Below the pieces are notes generated by a model that worked only from the letters and a program-made list of their open reading frames with translations, ran no database searches and was not told the DNA's origin. Positions 26,001 through 38,000 of a DNA stretch of 64,000 nt are shown one piece after another. Position 1 is the stretch's first letter; each line of letters opens with the position of its first letter. Made by a program: the position numbers and the translations under genes. This DNA is from Macrocystis pyrifera (taxonomy: Eukaryota > Sar > Phaeophyceae > Laminariales > Laminariaceae): NCBI GenBank assembly GCA_031763025.1, contig JASSKH010000037.1:620001-684000 (forward strand), read 5' to 3'.

Positions 26001-29000
26001 GTCGGCATCTCCGGGAAACGACTAACTATTAATCCGACTAACAACTAGTTGGTGCCTCAAGTCTTGCCGACTCACAGCTCTAGTATACCTGCAGCACCGG
26101 TCTTCAAGCAAAAACCCGGGATGCCGGCCCATATTATGAATATAATAGTGTATCGTACACATGGGACATACCACGTATCAGACAGATCATACTATTATTC
26201 CCACTTCATGATCTAGATCCTTCAGGGCAGACTGTTCCACATCTGTATTATCTAGCTCAAGTTGCCAGGTGGAAGAAGTCCCATCATCTGCATCATCTAG
26301 CAGGTACTTCCTGCGTTAGGTAGGTTAGGATCTATCTGTAGATTATCTACCTGTAGATGATTTATCTGCAGATGATCTGTCCCATGTAGGTGTGGTGTGT
26401 TGTGTTCCACGCTAATTTCCGTATAGCCGCTCTCGCATTTCTTATTTCCCCGAAAGTTTATCAATAGGGCATGCCTTATGCCGTTTTATGGCTTATTGAT
26501 AAAGCCTTTTGGGACTCTTTCACACCATGGACAGATGATCTACAGATAGATCATCTACAGATCATTCCCACTTCAATATCTAACTATTTCAAGAGAGACC
26601 AATTCCCGATATTGCCCGTTATGTTGCCGGGTGGGACCCTGCACAATCCGCATAACCTACGTAGCGCATGTTTCCTGGGTTGGATGATCTATACCGTACC
26701 GATAGATCATGCAAAACCTATCACAACAGCAGATGGGGAGCTATTACGGGGGACCATAGTAAATAGGACCAAATATTGTTAGTAAAAATAGGTAAATGTA
26801 CAGGTTTTGTGTGTACCGTAGGTCCTATTAACCATGGCCCTCCGTAATAGATTGTCTACAGTAGACGATGATCTATCTATCTATCTGATCAGTCCGAGGT
26901 GTGGCCCGTTTCTTATGGCATTTTGGCATGCCTTATCGTAAGGCCGGCAGTGTACCTACAGTAAGTACTGCTGCAGACCGCTGAATGCAGAGGGGCGTGT
27001 TCGCCTTGCTTCTCTGTTTAATAGAAGGCAACGAACAGTCTACCGCTGTAAAAATAAATGTTAATATCAGTACGATCGTACGTACTAGCTGAAAAAAGAG
27101 GCCGGTTTTATAGCTTTACGTAGGGGAATATAGGTCCTCAAGAGCTGACCGGACGAGAGAGTGCCGGGTTCAACGTTGAGTAAGCGTTGATATAAAGCTG
27201 TTTACCCCCCCATTCTGCTGAACCACATCGGGTAAGGGGATAGCCAGTCCGGTGGAGATCGAGAGATCACCATCAACACGCATGAAATGCGAATGGCGAT
27301 AGCCTTTCGATTTAAGTGTGGGGACCGAGATCTGCCTCCGCTGTTCAGCCGGGCAAGAAAGTATTATAACTTGGTCGACTCTTATACCACTCTTACACCA
27401 GGTATACAACACCTGGTACGAACTACAGTAACGTAACTAAAACTTCTTGGCTCGACGAAGCAGCGCTACAACGTTTGTGGCGCAATGCCGTGACACTTTT
27501 ATATTATGGCGATAGATACGCACTACACCTGGACACGGCACGAGGGCACCAAACACGAACTACAAGCTGTTGACAGGACTTTTTCATTCGCTCAGTTCAA
27601 TATGGGGCACGCGACTTCGCCCAGCAATCTATACAAAAGCAACTACTGCTGTACATATTATATACTGTACGCTACTTTACATGGTACGAGTACGAGGGGG
27701 TGAAATGACGGGAAAAGGTGGCAGCTACAGCAACGAACGGTAACTTCGTGACTGGGGAATGATACGAAATGGTGTCCTATTAATAGTAATAATAGTGACG
27801 GCACGGGCGCGACATTACCATACACCTATAAAGCCGTGTACTGCTGGTAGATGGTTGATAAGACCAAAAGTTACCCACCATTGTTTGGGTCTCTTATCTC
27901 GGGGATTATGGGTTCTAATAACCCTTTTAGTGCGGTACTTCCGTTTCGGGCACAATGCACTTGGAGTTAGACTAAGCAATGCGTTTCTAGAGACTGCGTC
28001 ACTAAAAAGGACAAGAAAAACTCTTCAGAATTACCGTAACTATTAATAGTTTAGGTCAGAGGCTGGAATTCTCATGTCTACCCTACAAAATGAAAAAACT
28101 GATTTTCCTACACAATACCAGCTATGATGATAAGATTGAAGGAAAACGACTATTACTATAATAACGACAGCCGCTAGAGTAAAGAGCGAAACTCACGGAA
28201 TTTTTTGAGCCGACCACCGGCAACACACATCGAAAAAATATACCAGACTTCTGGTGGGCACACGAAAGACAAATAATCATCCCGTCTGCAACAATTCTAC
28301 AACACAAAAACAAACCGGTCGACTAACTTTCGTCGTAAAAATATGTAACCAAACACTCTGAAATCTTGCATACTTAGACGCGAGTCAACGAGGTAAAAAA
28401 GCGCTGAACCCTTCTACAGGCAAGGCGCCTACCGTAGTGGCGGCGGGGGGGGGAGGGTGTACTCATGGGCTCATGTCATGCATGGCCGTAGTCGTATGAC
28501 CATAGACCCTCGTATCCCTACAATGCAAGGACGGAGCTCGTCGACTTTTCACCGACCAGGCTTCCTTGCACAAAGCGCGAAGCGCAAAGTGTCGTGAGGT
28601 GTTGGGCGAGTCGCACAAAGGGTGAGCTGCATCTTGCCAAGTGTGAGGAGGGGGGGAGAAGGAGAGCCTACTACGTGACCCTAAGAACGGGGGACCATAG
28701 CAAATAGAGCCAAATATTGTACAGTAGCAAAAATAGGGAAATATATAGGTTTTGTGTGTACCGTAGGTCCTATTTACTATGGTCCCCCCCGTAACAATTG
28801 CTGGGCAGGAAACAGGCGAAAGTAGGGGGAAGACGGCAAGAGACTCAAAAAAACGAAATACATGAATCACTTAACTTCTCGGGACTGTTCACGGGTCAGG
28901 TCAAACCTCGCGGATCGGGTCGGGTCGGGCTAGGGTGACCTGGCCCGACCCGTGATACTTTGAAAACCTCCTGACTCGGCCCGAGCCGACCCGACCCGAC

Positions 29001-32000
29001 CCGACTCGGCCCGTGAGATTTTCAAGACCTCCTGAACCCGGCCCGCGGGTCGGGCCAAGACCCGTGAAAAGCCGTGAAATAAATTTCTAAAACTCGATGA
29101 ACTCACCGTCCTCTCAATGACCGACCCCGAAGAGTCGCCCTTCCATCTCTCGGCGTCGCCTTTCCACCTGTCTAATCGAGACTCAATCTTGGTAGGATCA
29201 AGGGCGTTCCTTAGCTCCTCGAAGGCGTCATTCACAGCGTGCACGTTGCCGATGCCTGAGAACACCAGCTGCGTCGAGCTCCCGTACCTACGCAAAACAA
29301 TAGTTTGATTGTTCTCCGTATGAGCATTTTCGATGTTCCTCGTATTTGAGCATTTCTCAATTTTCCGTATATGAGCATTTTTCGATGTTCCTTACGAGCG
29401 TTTTTCGAGGTTTCTTTCCTTTATGAGCATTTTGTATATGTCTTTCCATGTGAGCACAGATCAATCTGGTCATATGGGCATCATTTCCATATAATAGGAC
29501 TACTCCGTGATTTTCCATACGGTTTTGAGCATTTTATTCTTTCCTTCGGTCATCAGTTCATTATCATGATCATTGACTCGTGCGTTTCGTGATTTTCCAT
29601 ACAGTGTGAGCATTTTTTTTTTCGATTTGGGCATAATTTCTATCGTATCACACTCGTACCATGAATATGAGCATCTTTGTCCATTTGGGCTTCCTTCTGG
29701 GCATAGCAATATTTCTCACTAGAATCCATGCACCAGATATATATTTACATTACAACATCACACAACACGAATAAACGCATACGTGGGGACGCCTTGCCCT
29801 CTATAGAAACCCCTATTCACCACAATTACAATCGTATGTATTTCTTCCAACTCTGCAAAAGTAATCACAGTCTAATTCCAAGCACTTTTATCTCGAACAG
29901 ACGCCAGTTTTGGGCTCGAAGCATCCAATGTCAACTCGTCAGCACTCTCCGGGGCGAAGCCCTTAGCAACACCACTACTTCCTTCTAACTGTTCAGCCAA
30001 CAAAAAACAGCACGGCCAGGGTGCGCGAAAACAAGAACAAAAACTTTGGTTCACCCTCATCTGACTTCCTTCCCTTCGAACGACATCAACACCAAACGGC
30101 TGCAAGCCCGAGCAAGGTACCGCACACGACAAAAACTAAACTCGGGCTTACCCAGCACCAGTCTCGACGCTGCAACGACATCAACACAAAAACCAAGGCA
30201 ACAACATCAACACAAGAAAAACACATCCGCCGTCCCTTGCCACACACACTCCCCTTCTAGCGACACCAGCACAATACAGCAGGGGCAAGCAAGGCACACA
30301 AGCCTCACTTGGCCTTGCTGTCGCGTGTTGGTGTCCTTAGAAGGAAGTAAGTGCGCCACTGGGGGGGGGGGGGGGGGGGGGGGGGCGGAAGTTTTGTTTT
30401 GTGTGTATCCCTCACTCAGACCTTGCTGCTTGTGGTTGGTGTCGTTACAGCATCGAGAGAGGTGCCGAGTGAACTTAACTATCATCAGCATCGTTCTTCC
30501 GTCCGTGTGTGCCTCGTGTGTGCCTCGCTCGGCCTTGCTGTTTGTGTTTTGTCGCTAGACGCAAGTGCGGGTATCGTTAGCAGGAAGTGCGTGTGGCAAG
30601 AGCTAGCAAGAGCTAGAGCCAAAGTTTGGTAGTTTGTGCGCGCTGGCCGTGCTGTCTTTCTTTTGGCCAACAGGTCGAAAGAACTCCTACTGTATATTTC
30701 GTACGGGGTTCGTCCTGGAAAGTGTTGACGAGATGAGACTGGGTGCTTCGAGACCAAAACTAGAGTCTGCTCGGGACAACCTACTCGGGATTCAAGCCAA
30801 ACAGCAAGGTCGAATGAAGAACACACACGTCGAATAAAATTTCCCGCGCCACATTTTCCCGACGTGCTCCGTCCCGGCTTTGTAGGGATGCGAGGGTCTG
30901 CTACATTGCGGCCAAGGCCATGCACAGCATGAGTACACCCTCCCCCTCTGCCCCCCACTGCCACACTTCTTTCCTTCGAACGACACCAACACGAGCAGCA
31001 AAGCCAAGCGAAAAGGCACACGCACGAAAGAACAAACTCACGGTACGTTTTCGTGTGTGCACCTCGCTCGGCCTTGCTGTTTGTGTCGGTGTTGTTCTTA
31101 CGGGGGACCATAGTAAATAGGGCCTACGATACACACAAAAACCTATATATTTCCCTATTTTTTCCAACAATATTTGGTCCTGTTTACTATGGTCCCCCGT
31201 AGTAGCAGCGAGTGCGTCTGGCCACAGCGAGCCGAAGTTTTGTTTTCGTGTGCCCTGGCCGTGCCGTCCTTTGTTGGCTGACAGTTGGAAGGAACGACCG
31301 TCTTTCGAAAAGGGCTTTGCCCCGGAGAGTGCTGACGAGATGGGATTGGGTGTTTCGAGCCTAAAACTGGAGTCTGTCTGGGATAACCTATTTGGAATTC
31401 GACACGAACATCAAGGCCTAGCAAGCCACTCAAAACGAGAAAACAAAACTCCCCCCTCCCCCCCTGACCCGACGTGCTCCGTCCCGGCATTGTAGGGATG
31501 CGAGGGTCTGTAGCTCATACGACTACCACTGGCCATGCATGACATGGCATGAGTACACCCCCTCCATGCACACACCTTCTTTTAACGACACCACCACCTT
31601 CAGCCAAGATAGAGGTATATCAAGCGCAATCGAGGCACACACGAAACAACATGCTCACCCGGCACCAGTTTCCACGCCCTTCCCGACCAACTGATTCCCC
31701 ATCGCCGCCACCGCGGTCCGAGCGTCCAGCACACACAGCCGGGGCTCCCCGTCCCCGCTCCCCGCCCCCTTAACGCCTTTTGCGGCCGCAGTCGGGGAAG
31801 GCGGTACAACCACCCTCCCCGCACCACCACCCTTCCCTGCCGCCGCGCCACCACGCCTCCGGCCGTCTCTTGCTGCCCCCTCCATATCCCTGTTCCTCTG
31901 CTGCTGCTGCTGCTGCTGCTGCTCATCCGTCTGCCCCCCCTGCTGCTGCTTCTTTCCCTTCTCCGGTCGAGTGATTCCCTTGTCAGGAACTACCGGCTGC

Positions 32001-35000
32001 TGAACGGAGACGCGAGTGGTGGACCACGGCGGTGTCCATGACGTCATTCCCACCAAGTTCAGGAACGAATCTCCCAAATCTGCGGCCTTCTCTTCCGTTG
32101 TTCTCCCATCGCTTCCCCCGCTTCCTCCTCCTCCTCCTCCTCCGCCACCCCCCTCGCCCCCTCCCCTAGAGTCAGAGTCCTCGCGGGCCTTCCGCTGCAC
32201 GCCCGCTGTGTTCTCCTTCTCCTTCTCCTTCTCCTTCTCTCGGGTGCTAAGGCTAGCCGGAGCAACATCACTTGGAGAGCGGTCCGTCGCGATGGTCATG
32301 GCACTACCGTCCTCGTCTAAGCGCAGGCAAGCGCCGGGCGTTCTCGTACTCCTGCGGTTCACTCTCGACCCCAGCTTGACCTTAGGGCCGTGTGGGCTCA
32401 GGCGGCGGATGGAGCTCGGGGGGGGGGGAGGGGGAGGCCGAGAACGAGGAGAAGGAGAAGGGGGAGGGGGAGGAGAAGGAGAATGGGGAGGGGGACCGCG
32501 GCGACATCGCCACCCGGTTCGCAGCGGAGGGTGCCGGGGATGCGACAGCTGCTGCGGGTACTGCCGAGTCCGCCAATTCCTTCCCTTTTTCCCGGAAAAA
32601 TCCCAGCAACTTCTCGTCCTCGGCGCACCTGCGTACAGGCAGCAGTCGCGGTAGCGGAGGGGGGGGGCGACGAAGGGGGTTGCGACGAAGACCCATTCGA
32701 TCAGACCATCGACTTGCTTCGAGGGCGGGCAAGTACTCCTGGTGAGCGAGCACACGAGTCTTGGTGAGCAGAGCAAAGAGTCTTGGGGAGCCAGCAAAAC
32801 GTTTTGGGAAGCGAGCAAAAAGGTCCTGGCGAGGCGGAACAAAGAGTCTTGGTCAGCAAGCAAAGCGTCTTGGTCCGCAAGCAAGTTTGGGCGAGCAATC
32901 GAAAGGGCTGCGGGAGCAAGGAAAGAGTCTCACGATTTTCCTCCGAGTCCGGCGAGCGGTTGGGCCGAGCGAGTCAGAACCGCCTTAGTCTTGGGGTCCA
33001 TCCAAGTCATCACCGGCAGACGCCCCTTGCTTCGATACGCCGCTACCGCCCTGGCAGATATAAATATCCGGCGGGCAAAAACAAATCGACAAAAAAGATA
33101 CGACGGGTAGAAACAAGTTCCGAACTGAAAGATAAGAGTCCGACGCGTAAAGTAGAGACGAGAGCACACGGCCATGTAAGCAACGAGCCGCAAGCTCGAA
33201 GAATAAATCACGCAGTGCTTGCTCTTCGCTTGTGCCAAGAAGCAGCGCTAACAGCGACCTGCCTGTACTATGCATACCGTTATCTACAAAATACTGATGT
33301 ACCACGCTTTTAATCCTCAGACCAACTACTATGGGAAATTATTTCTGAGCTCTCAGAACTGGGGTTTGAGGCCGAACATACGCGTTTTATTCGGGGGGAA
33401 AGCCAAAAACACCGATAGACTCCTCAAACTGCTCTCCGTAGTTTTTTGCGAGCTTTCAGGAACAATTTCCCGTTTCTCCAGGGTCCTAATTTAAATTTTG
33501 GGGCAGCCAATCACTTTTCTCTTGAGGGTCACAACTGGGGCCAAAAATAGCAGATCTTCGAGGATTTTTGATGAAAAATCACGATGTCCTCAGAACTGGC
33601 AATATGGACGAACAGTCCAACTACGACTCTGGAGAAACGGAAAAGTGCTCGAGAAAGCTCTCGGAAAACTAAGGGGAGCATCCTGAGGGGTCTATCGGTG
33701 TTGTTGACAGTCCCGTCGAGTAAATCGTCGGTTTTCGGCAAAAAAAGCCAGTTCTGAGACCCCTTCAAAAATTTCCCATAATAGTTGGTCTTACCAAGTA
33801 CACCGTTGCAAAAATAGCTTTACTCAAAATTCAAGCAGTTAATCCGCAAAATTTGGGTCGAGTAAGCTACTATTAATAAAGGGGGTACCTGCACCTTCCG
33901 TCGGCGTGTCTTTCGGGGGGGAAACTACTTGAAAACAAAGTGGGACAATTATTAGCAGTGCAGCAGTGATGTAAGGCACTGGAAGGAGTTCCCGCACCTG
34001 ACGTTGGCGAGTTTTTGGGGAGACAAACTGATAAACTACTTGGAAATACTGTAGAGTGGGAAAAAATTGCAGCACGTAGCAACATATAAAAGGGTCCACT
34101 ACAATCACCACACACCTCGAAAAAATAGATCACATAGATCATTCCTACAGTTGATCATCTAGTTCTTTCGGGAGGCAGATAGATCATCTATTCCTGATCT
34201 GTATTATCTGTATGTTCTATCACGGTGGCCGCTACCATTTAGGCCGAAAAAAGGGGGGGGAGAGAGGCTTCCCAACGTGTGTTTGAAGGATATAAATGTA
34301 GCATCGATGGAAAGCCTATCATCATCCGCATGTTTTACATCGACAACATTTTCGATTCACGCAGTAGGTCTTGATAGATATACACACACACCAACGTGGG
34401 TCCTTTTGGCCTATTTTTGCTCATGTTGCCGGGAGGGAACCGTATATATAACCTGCATTATCTAGCACATGTTTCCTGGGTTGGACCTGTACTATACAGA
34501 TCTCGCACAGCATTTCAAAACGGCAGGTTAGGATCTATCTGTAGATGATATATCTGTAGATGGTGTAGATCACGATCTGTACTATACACGTACGAAAATT
34601 AAGGTACTGATCGGAGTTCCTGCACCTGATGTCGGCGTCTGTCATGGCAGCCGGGACCACGAAGCGGAGGGGGTACGTGGGCACCAGGTCATGCGAGCGG
34701 TTGTGAAACAGTCTCCAGCGGGGGGGCTCCTGCGCCTGTCTCCCCGTTGACGTAGCCACGGGAGGACTTCCAAGACCCTGGTCTGTCCGCTCCGGCCTAA
34801 GAGAGAGAGGGGGGGGGGAAACCAGGAGTCAAGAGCAGACCGCTTTTAACTAGAACTATACGGACAAAGTCAGTCAAAACCTCTGCCAAGATGTTTAAGA
34901 AATCAACCGTATAGCCTTTATTTGAACTTGTTCGTTACGAGGCAGAGATGCGCCACAAAGAAAAACAGCTCCTGATTCGCTACGTTGATGTGCTAATCAG

Positions 35001-38000
35001 ACAGCAAGGACAAGGTTGTTCTCCAGGTCGGACCAGCTCGAGGTCAGGATCACGGAGAGAGAAGACTAGGGTGATACATAGAGCAGTCGCAGCTTCATGA
35101 GAGGGGGCAGCAGCCAGGAGTCAAGAACTAACAAGTTTCAGCGAGGAGTAGAGGAATAAGACTATAGGGTGATACCTCGTGTACACCTGGTACCATGGCT
35201 AGGGTTCTACTTCGTATACACCAGACAAGGGTCATAAATCGACCATACCGTACCAGGCACCTGGCACCGCATGTATCACGCCCCCCAAAAAACGCCCGAC
35301 GAAAAAGCTAGCATATACTACGTGCGTGCAGCGAAACATTTGCACGCCCGGCGTACCACTACTGAAGGGCTGCCTCGCAGGAATGCAGGAACACCCTGGG
35401 CATCATCAGGATCAGGGTCAGCGTAGGATGGCTGGCCGGTGACGAAATCGGTAATACGGGGGACCATATCAAATAGGACCAAATATCGTTAGTAAAAATA
35501 GGTAAATATACAGGTTTTTGTGTGTACCATAGGTCCTATTAACTATGGACCCCCGTAATACTACAGTCACTAGTCCAAGTATGGATTAACGTAACATATC
35601 CCGGGGTTTCCAAACATCGGCCTCAAAATTGCCGCTTCTGTATTTAGCGGCAGAGGTCCCTCTATACTGCCGGTTGAGTAGTAGTACCGGCTGTCCGCCA
35701 CTATAGTGTCGTTAAAGTGGCTTGGCACAGAGGGGATTAAGCAGTGTTGCGGTGTGCGGAGGGATTAGTGCCGGTTGGTTTCCAAACATCGGCCTCAAAA
35801 TTGCCGCTTCTGTATTTAGCGGCAGAGGTCCCTCTATACTGCCGGTTGAGTAGTAGTACCGGCTGTCCGCCACTATAGTGTCGTTAAAGTGGCTTGGCAC
35901 AGAGGGGATTAAGCAGTGTTGCGGTGTGCGGAGGGATTAGTGCCGGTTGGTTGCCGCTATTATAGTGCCGGTATTGCTGGCCAATAGCGCATGCACTGAA
36001 TACCGGCCGTCAATGCACGTATGAATTTAGTGGCGACGGAAAAAACCAAAGGGTCAAGGCGAACGACTCACGAATCGAGACATTTGGGGCGGATGACCCC
36101 CTGCCGTGCGAACTCCCTCTCCACGTCGTACGCAAGCCAGCCGTCGTTCTCAAGGTTGGCTCCCGGGCAAGAGCCGTCGACAGATGTCGCTGCTAGGAGG
36201 TCCCCGGGGACTCCCTGAGAGACGGAGGGGAGGGTCAATCAAACGCATCAGACATGAATATAGCCGTTGCCGCGAACGATGGAGCGGGCCTACACGCAAC
36301 GCAATCACAACGGTTACACAAACACTACTGAAATAACCCCCCATAAGCAAGAGCCCTTACTTTCTTACTTTCAAGAAACGCAGCCTGAGATACCCCAAAG
36401 CAAATAAGAAATTTTGGGAGCGTGCATACAATATTTCGAAATTTGGTATGCAAAACGAACACACACTTTCACAGCTCGGACAAATCATGATCTAGATCAT
36501 CGATTCCCACAGTTCATCGTCTAGATATTTGGTACGGTCAAGACGACAATCGGCGAACCTCGGGCGACATCCGTGCATCGTTCTGGGCGCGCTTTCGCTG
36601 AGCAGCCGCGGCGTGGGTGATCGCGAATGCCCTCTCCGGAGATTCTTGCGCGAACATCGCCATCGATCCAATAACCTGCCGGGCCGCACGCAGCGCGAAC
36701 GGAAGGGAGGGAAAGGAAAGGAAAGGATCGGGGAAACGGACACGGAAAGGAAGGGAAATAAAACAAGGAGGAAAAGGAAAGCGAAAGAAACAGAAAGTTA
36801 GATGAACGGAGAAAGGAAACGGAAAAGGAAAACGCGAAGGATAAAACAAAAAGCAAGGGGTGGAGGAAGAAAGGAGCGGAGCGGAGAGGAGGAAAGAGCA
36901 GGGGAAGGACAAGGGAACGAAAGAAAAGAGAAACGATTCAGATTTTCAAGAGCTTACATTCGGTCCACACCTCAACAGACGAAGTAGATGGAACCATTCG
37001 ATCGCACCGCGCAATGCCGCGATCGGACAGAAACGACCAAAGAGACCAAGGTAGCATAAAGTGACCATAAGGTGGCATAACGTGATGGCTTAGCCCACCC
37101 TTTCAAAACTGCATTGTGACCGAACATATATCAAACATATATCCAGTAAATTTGTCCCTAAAACGGGTTGAGAATCCCAGAGCCCCTGCGCCACATCTCT
37201 CGCACAAGTCGTGCAAGGAAACATGCAACTATCAGCGTCAACTCCTGAAGGGAAACCCACTCGCTCCACATGACGACCAACAACCTCTCACTGCCGCAAA
37301 AAAAAAACTTTCCCTGTCTTCAGGGTAAGGTATCCTCCTCACCAACCCATGCCGCAGCGTCCCAACAACGACCCGTTTTAGGTACCAATTTGTTTGTGAA
37401 AATAATCCCCGTCTAATACTGACATTCAGTGTCTAAACAGGCCTTATATTTCCGGTCAGAGTGGTGGGAAATACGAAGCGAATCGCTGTTTTAGACGGCA
37501 GCACAACACATCCCACGATGTCCCGAAACGTGATGCCTCATAGGGGATATAGGGCATGCATAGATCCTTACTTTCCAGCTCGGTCAAGCCGGAGATTGCT
37601 CCAGAAAATGTGAAGCCGGAGATACGCGCCGTCGCCCCAAAATCTCCGGGGGAAGAAAAAAAAAGAAGGTTTGACGCGAAGAAAACTGATTCTCCACCAG
37701 TGCCCACACAGTAGTTGACGACAGTTACAACAAGTATCGTACCCAGCAGCGTGCGAGCTATCATATCTTGAAGGGCAACGCTGATTGCAAATTCTTGAAC
37801 TGCCACACCAGTAATTGCAACCTACACGACTACGATGAGGTCCCATTACAATCTGGGGGGTAGGATCTTCAGGTTGGTAGGCTGTTCAGGTATTTTGCTT
37901 CCTGTTGGGATCAAGGTACGGGCGAAGACCCAACCCAACCCCTGACTCTAACCCAACCCCTGACCCTGACCCTGACCCTGACCCCAAACCGCAGCCAAAA

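Larger units (their letters stand above)
29860..31600. repeat. Complex duplicated array inside a myotubularin intron
   Basis: Blocks occur several times in both orientations: GAGTGCTGACGAGATGGGAT with CTAAAACTGGAGTCTG (30720-30800, 31318-31410, inverted at 29880-29990); GCCTCGCTCGGCCTTGCTGTT (30.51, 31.06 kb and partial elsewhere); and CAACACGAGCAGCAAAGCC with close relatives near 30.06 and 30.98 kb. MITE copy 7 and two repeat-C copies are embedded. No intact protein frame is present. Confidence 0.6.

Noticed and set aside
30046-30632. 170-codon and neighbouring frames
   Set aside because: They span a long G tract and the duplicated array of 29.86-31.6 kb within an intron; composition-driven.
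32016-32654. 212-codon plus-strand open frame
   Set aside because: Antisense shadow of the low-complexity myotubularin exon and its upstream open frame.
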